Part shown: piece by piece, positions 60,887 to 64,000 of the stretch
Layout: each line of letters opens with the position of its first letter
Position numbering within the stretch: the first letter of the stretch is position 1
Source: Blautia parvula
GTDB lineage: Bacteria; Bacillota; Clostridia; Lachnospirales; Lachnospiraceae
Assembly (NCBI RefSeq): GCF_020215665.1
Contig: NZ_CP084061.1
Span: 682,001 to 746,000, forward strand
Direction: 5' to 3'
DNA length: 64,000 nt
Notes under the pieces: model-generated
Seen by the model: the letters and a program-made list of their open reading frames with translations, nothing else
What the model was told of the DNA's origin: nothing
Database searches by the model: none
Program-made: the position numbers and the translations under genes

Positions 60887-61225
60887 ATGCTAAACTGGTA
60901 TAAGAATCTGTATGTTGGCGATAATGCAAAAAAGAAACAAAAAAAGCTGATACGGAAGATCAATCAGGGTGCAGGGGTCATTGATATTTATCTGGTGACC
61001 CTTGCAGTCAACCCGGCGAATTCCCTGGAAATTATATCTGCAAATTATTTGCTGCAGAAGCCGATCAGGAGAAATTGTCCCATGATCGTGGGACTCTGTT
61101 CGGGATATTACGAGGCTGTGGAGCTGGTGGAACAGATTGCAGAAGAAGTCTATGAGGAGACAGGCGCCATGGATATCCGCGGCTGGCTTCTTGAAAAAGC
61201 AGCCCGGGAGAAAAAAAGAGACTGA
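60887..61225 (+). CDS. Conserved-looking hypothetical protein
   Basis: 112 residues, basic N-terminus (NAKKKQKKLIRKINQ), then mixed alpha/beta pattern with IDIYLVTLAVNPANSLEII and CPMIVGLCSGYYEAVELVEQI. No signal peptide and no catalytic motif recognised. It is followed after 11 nt by the DUF2953-GerW pair and may share its transcript. AAGGATGG precedes the start. Confidence 0.75.
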   Translation: MLNWYKNLYVGDNAKKKQKKLIRKINQGAGVIDIYLVTLAVNPANSLEIISANYLLQKPIRRNCPMIVGLCSGYYEAVELVEQIAEEVYEETGAMDIRGWLLEKAAREKKRD

Positions 61226-61236
61226 CAGGTGGGAAG

Positions 61237-62283
61237 ATGATGCTGATACATATAATTTTGGGTATACTAAAAATAATCGGAATTCTGCTGCTGGTGCTAT
61301 TGTGTCTGCTTCTTCTCCTTCTGCTGTCGCTGGTCTTTGTACCGGTGCGCTACTACGGAAGCGCTTTCCGGGAGGAGGGAAAGTACGAGGGAAAAGTGAG
61401 GGTTTCCTGGCTGTTCCATCTGATCTTTGTCACAGCCAGATACGGTTCCGGGACGGAAGGGTTACAGCTTTCCATCCGTTTTTTGGGAATACCCGTGGAT
61501 GTGGTATTGAAAAAAATCGCTGCCTGGAGGCAGAAACGACAGAAGAAAAAACCTGAGCTGACAGCAGCGGAGGAGAAAAAAACACCACCGGGGGAAGGCA
61601 CAGAAACAGAAGAACAGGCAGCTATTCCGGCAAAAAAGCCCCGCAGCGCACAGCAGGCCCTGTTGGAGACTGAGAAGGAAAGCAGCGTAAAGGCTGTCGG
61701 GACAGAGATGGACGCTGAGACAAAAAACTCCGCGGAGACAAAAGACTTCGCAGAGAAGAAGAAACCGGCTGAGAAAAAGAATCCGGCTGAGAAAAAGAGT
61801 CCGGCTGCGAAACTCCGCAGTGTTTTTGAAAAAATTTCGGAGATCATAAAAAAACTTCTTGGGCTTCCCGGGAAAATAAAAGCGGCTTTTGTAAATTTCA
61901 GGCGGACAGCCAAAGAGATTTATGGTAAAATAGAGCAAATCAGGGAACTGCTGGCCTCGGAATCCTTTCTGGGTGCCAAGACATTGGTATTTGGAGAACT
62001 GGGTATCATAATGAGGCATGTGCGGCCCAGAAAAATAAAAGGCGACATTTATTTTGGATTTGATGATCCGGCGCTTACAGGGCAGGTGCTGGCAGGAGCC
62101 AGTATTTTCTATCCTCTTTACGGCAGAGGACTTTCCCTGCATCCGTATTTTGACAGAGTCATACTGGAAGGACGCGCACAGATCTGGGGAAGAATGTACG
62201 GGTTTATGTTTCTCCGTACGGTCTGGAAACTGTTCAGGGATGCCAATGTCAGGGATTTGAGAAAAAAATTTAAAAACAAGTAA
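61237..62283 (+). CDS. DUF2953 membrane protein (YtfI-like)
   Basis: 348 residues. An N-terminal membrane helix of leucines, a DUF2953 first part (VPVRYYGSAF, VSWLFHLIFVTARY, LSIRFLGIPVDV), a long Lys/Glu/Ala/Pro-rich middle, and a second conserved part (AKTLVFGELGIIMRHVRPRKIKGDIYFG). In Bacillus the homologous gene neighbours ytfJ, as here, and both belong to sporulation. Function is not established. The variable middle includes three 18-bp tandem repeats. Confidence 0.85.
   Translation: MMLIHIILGILKIIGILLLVLLCLLLLLLLSLVFVPVRYYGSAFREEGKYEGKVRVSWLFHLIFVTARYGSGTEGLQLSIRFLGIPVDVVLKKIAAWRQKRQKKKPELTAAEEKKTPPGEGTETEEQAAIPAKKPRSAQQALLETEKESSVKAVGTEMDAETKNSAETKDFAEKKKPAEKKNPAEKKSPAAKLRSVFEKISEIIKKLLGLPGKIKAAFVNFRRTAKEIYGKIEQIRELLASESFLGAKTLVFGELGIIMRHVRPRKIKGDIYFGFDDPALTGQVLAGASIFYPLYGRGLSLHPYFDRVILEGRAQIWGRMYGFMFLRTVWKLFRDANVRDLRKKFKNK
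61753..61806 (+). repeat. Three 18-bp tandem repeats in the DUF2953 gene
   Basis: 61753-61770, 61771-61788 and 61789-61806 encode EKKKPA, EKKNPA and EKKSPA. In frame, low-complexity linker. Confidence 0.9.
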
Positions 62284-62303
62284 ACATTAAGGAGGAAATA
62301 ACT

Positions 62304-62738
62304 ATGGCTTCAGATAATAGTTTCAAGACAACGGTGGATTCCCTCTTCAAGGGAATGGACAGCTTTATCACAACGAAAACAGTGGTAGGGGAGGCGATCA
62401 CTGTGGGAGACACCATTATCCTTCCGCTGATCGACGTATCCTTCGGCGTGGCTGCAGGTGCATTTGCCGATGACAAGAAGAACAACGGCGGCGGCGGTAT
62501 GGGCGGCAAGGTCTCCCCAAGCGCAGTGCTGGTGATCTCAGGCGGCAGTACAAAACTGGTCAATGTGAAGAACCAGGACGGCCTTACCAAAATTCTGGAT
62601 ATGGTTCCCGATTTTGTAAATAAATTTACGGACGGCAAAAAAGAGGAAGCGGCAGCAGCAAAAGAGCCTGCAAAGAAAGCAGAATCCGAGAAGAAAGAGG
62701 CTGAGGAAGTAGATACAGAAGATAAAACAGAAGAGTAA
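62304..62738 (+). CDS. ytfJ: GerW/YtfJ family sporulation protein
   Basis: 144 residues. Core pattern VGEAITVGDTIILPLIDVSFGVAAG, a glycine-rich segment (NNGGGGMGGKVSPSAVLVI) and a variable Lys/Glu/Ala tail. YtfJ/GerW proteins are needed for spore germination in Bacillus. Location directly after the DUF2953 gene agrees. AAGGAGG precedes the start. Confidence 0.9.
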   Translation: MASDNSFKTTVDSLFKGMDSFITTKTVVGEAITVGDTIILPLIDVSFGVAAGAFADDKKNNGGGGMGGKVSPSAVLVISGGSTKLVNVKNQDGLTKILDMVPDFVNKFTDGKKEEAAAAKEPAKKAESEKKEAEEVDTEDKTEE

Positions 62739-62757
62739 AGAGGATACAGGACATAAA

Positions 62758-62789
62758 AAAGCCGCCGGGATGTCATTCATGGCGGCTTT
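62758..62789 (+). terminator. Weak terminator after the GerW gene
   Basis: AAAGCCGCC (62758-62766) pairs with GGCGGCTTT (62781-62789). The following GTGC is not a T tract. Confidence 0.45.
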
Positions 62790-62834
62790 GTGCATATATT
62801 AAAGTAAACAGGCAAAAGGAGAAACAGAGAGACT

Positions 62835-62972
62835 GTGCAGAGACTCATTGGATTTTTACTGTTTTGGATTGGAGTAGGGCTGTTTCTTGCCTTGATATTT
62901 CCAAAGAGCTTCCTTATGGTATTACTTGCGGCACTGTGCATGCTGGTGGGATACAACCTGTTCTGCTGCTGA
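62835..62972 (+). CDS. 45-residue membrane protein
   Basis: GTG start at 62835 (AAAGGAG at 62815-62821, a rather long 13-nt spacing), stop TGA at 62970-62972. The protein has two hydrophobic helices separated by FPKSF and ends in GYNLFCC: RLIGFLLFWIGVGLFLALIF, then FLMVLLAALCMLVGYNLFCC. The pattern (FWIGVG, GYNLFCC end) looks like a conserved clostridial small membrane protein, though this is from memory. It lies between the GerW gene and the rpmB terminator, on the opposite strand from rpmB. No function known to me. Confidence 0.7.
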   Translation: MQRLIGFLLFWIGVGLFLALIFPKSFLMVLLAALCMLVGYNLFCC

Positions 62973-62990
62973 ATGAATATAGAAGAGGAC

Positions 62991-63022
62991 AAAAAAAGAC
63001 CTTGTCTCATCGGACAAGGCCT
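62991..63022 (-). terminator. Terminator of rpmB
   Basis: On the - strand: AGGCCTTGTC...GACAAGGTCT stem followed by seven T (A run at 62991-62997 on the + strand). Confidence 0.9.
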
Positions 63023-63033
63023 TTCCTCATTCT

Positions 63034-63222
63034 TTACGCTCTCTCCACTTTGCCGCTTCTTAAGCAGGAAGTACAAACATACATTTTCTTTGCAGCACCG
63101 TTTGCTGTTTTTACTTTAACAGATTTGATGTTGGATTTCCACATCTTGTTTGATCTTCTATGGGAATGGCTCACGTTGTTCCCGAAATGAGCACCTTTTT
63201 CACAAATTGCACACTTTGCCAT
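63034..63222 (-). CDS. rpmB: Ribosomal protein L28
   Basis: 62 residues. Starts MAKCAICEKGAHFGNNVSHS, with the CxxC pair, and a second CTSC near the C-terminus: the zinc-binding (C+) form of L28. AGGAGGTGCTACC precedes the start on the - strand. Part of the large ribosomal subunit. Divergent from the Gls24-family gene, with about 215 nt between the start codons. Confidence 0.97.
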   Translation of the reverse strand: MAKCAICEKGAHFGNNVSHSHRRSNKMWKSNIKSVKVKTANGAAKKMYVCTSCLRSGKVERA

Positions 63223-63439
63223 GGTAGCACCTCCTTAACATAGAATAAGTCCGTGTATACAAACTCACAACAATAGTTATTTTAACAGAAGATAACAGGA
63301 TTTGCAAGTGAAAATATAAAAATTTTAAATTAATATTTCGTTTTTGGGAAAGATATGTTAGAATGGTTCTATGAAAAAGCGGCAGACCGGGGAATACCCC
63401 GGGCGGCGGCAAAGAAAAAAGCTATGGAGGTGTCCGTGC

Positions 63440-63796
63440 ATGGATGGACTTGTTGATACAGGATTAGGTAAAATAATGATTGATACGGATGTCATCGCTA
63501 CTTATGCGGGAAGCGTGGCAGTCGAATGTTTTGGAATCGTAGGCATGGCGGCAGTCAGCATGAAGGACGGGCTGGTTAAGCTCCTGAAGAAAGACAGCCT
63601 GAAGCATGGAATCAATGTCATCATCACCGATAATAAAATCACTCTGGAATTTCACGTGATCGTCGCGTACGGCGTCAGCATCTCTGCCGTGTCCGACAAT
63701 CTCATCAGCAATGTGAAATACCGCGTGGAGGAATTTACCGGTTTGACTATAGAGAAGATCAATATCCTTGTAGAGGGCGTAAGAGTAATCGATTAA
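63440..63796 (+). CDS. Asp23/Gls24 family protein (YloU-like)
   Basis: 118 residues from the ATG at 63440, with GGAGGTG 7 nt upstream; the longer frame adds a basic stretch without ribosome binding site. Family pattern: KIMIDTDVIATYAGSVAVECFGIVGM and VSISAVSDNLISNVKYRVEE plus NILVEGVRV. In Firmicutes the yloU gene stands before rpmB-divergent yloV, exactly this layout. Role in envelope stress or fatty acid kinase function is not settled. Confidence 0.92.
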   Translation: MDGLVDTGLGKIMIDTDVIATYAGSVAVECFGIVGMAAVSMKDGLVKLLKKDSLKHGINVIITDNKITLEFHVIVAYGVSISAVSDNLISNVKYRVEEFTGLTIEKINILVEGVRVID

Positions 63797-63814
63797 TTAA
63801 GGAGGAAACTTGTT

Positions 63815-64000
63815 TTGAATACCAATACCGTTGACGCGAAGATGCTTGGCAGGATGTTTCTGGCCGGTGCCAAAAATCTGGAAGCTAAGAAAGAATGGAT
63901 TAATGAACTGAATGTATTCCCTGTACCGGACGGTGACACGGGAACGAATATGACGCTGACGATTCTGTCTGCCGCTTCTGAAGTAAGTGCTCTTGAGAAT
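63815..64000 (+). CDS. FakA/YloV-type DAK2-domain protein, N-terminal part only
   Basis: TTG start at 63815 behind AAGGAGG (9-nt spacing). The 62 codons to the window edge read on as a DhaL/DAK2 nucleotide-binding domain, with NVFPVPDGDTGTNM as the Mg-ATP site. FakA phosphorylates fatty acids held by FakB proteins. Cut by the window end, so length and completeness are unknown. Confidence 0.88.
   Translation, partial: MNTNTVDAKMLGRMFLAGAKNLEAKKEWINELNVFPVPDGDTGTNMTLTILSAASEVSALEN

Overview
The window looks like the chromosome of a gut-type, Blautia-like member of the Lachnospiraceae (Clostridia). The evidence is moderate G+C, strong AGGAGG ribosome binding sites, T-box leaders, an Rnf complex, a CooS/CooF carbon monoxide module, sporulation genes (GerW/YtfJ with its DUF2953 partner) and a cysteine-containing L28. 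The genus is inferred from gene content, not from a marker gene comparison. Almost everything reads on the + strand; only the YprB-like nuclease and rpmB are on the - strand.

Layout. (1) 1-9.6 kb: a secondary-metabolite operon. It holds the end of a nonribosomal peptide synthetase (condensation, adenylation, carrier, reductase), a 7TM sensor kinase, a receiver/HD-GYP response regulator, an acyl-activating enzyme and a free acyl carrier protein. The likely product is a peptide aldehyde, possibly N-acylated. (2) 9.6-15.2 kb: a beta-hydroxyacid dehydrogenase, a three-gene MoxR/VWA cluster and an alanine/glycine:cation symporter. (3) 15.2-16.1 kb: an accessory spot with a 34-bp perfect inverted repeat and an AT-rich acetyltransferase gene. 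(4) 16.3-20 kb: cooS-cooF-FNOR for CO oxidation, behind a consensus promoter whose -10 is overlapped by a Rex-like operator. (5) 20-21.6 kb: tyrS with a T-box. (6) 22-24.1 kb: two genes without assigned function, one encoding an almost pure heptad-repeat coiled coil. (7) 24.2-31.2 kb: a T-box-controlled tryptophan operon, trpE-trpGD-trpC-trpF-trpB-trpA. (8) 31.3-36.9 kb: a biotin-dependent, sodium-pumping decarboxylase operon with two different carboxyltransferases, behind a structured leader with a short ORF.

(9) 37-41.9 kb: an RpiR regulator, an HI0933-type flavoprotein, cmk, ispH and an S1-domain protein. (10) 41.9-44.1 kb: a YprB-like nuclease (-) and a CmpB-family membrane protein. (11) 44.1-51.2 kb: rnfCDGEAB with apbE, a NusG-II protein and a Gx-transporter protein. 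(12) 51.2-53.3 kb: ruvAB and zapA. (13) 53.4-58.4 kb: a U32 peptidase, a FtsW/RodA-type protein and a penicillin-binding protein whose genes overlap by 89 nt. (14) 58.7-64 kb: a Nudix hydrolase, a two-domain polyphosphate:AMP phosphotransferase, the DUF2953-GerW pair, a 45-residue membrane protein, rpmB (-), a Gls24-family gene and the start of a FakA/YloV-type gene.

Taken together, CO oxidation can feed ferredoxin and NAD, Rnf couples ferredoxin and NAD to an ion gradient, and the biotin-dependent decarboxylase couples decarboxylation to sodium export. Amino acid supply (tRNA-Tyr and tRNA-Trp charging) is sensed by the two T-boxes. The most promising little-described systems are the peptide synthetase operon with its own HD-GYP signalling pair and the decarboxylase operon with transcarboxylase-like subunit composition. 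No tRNA, rRNA, CRISPR array, transposase or prophage gene was recognised.
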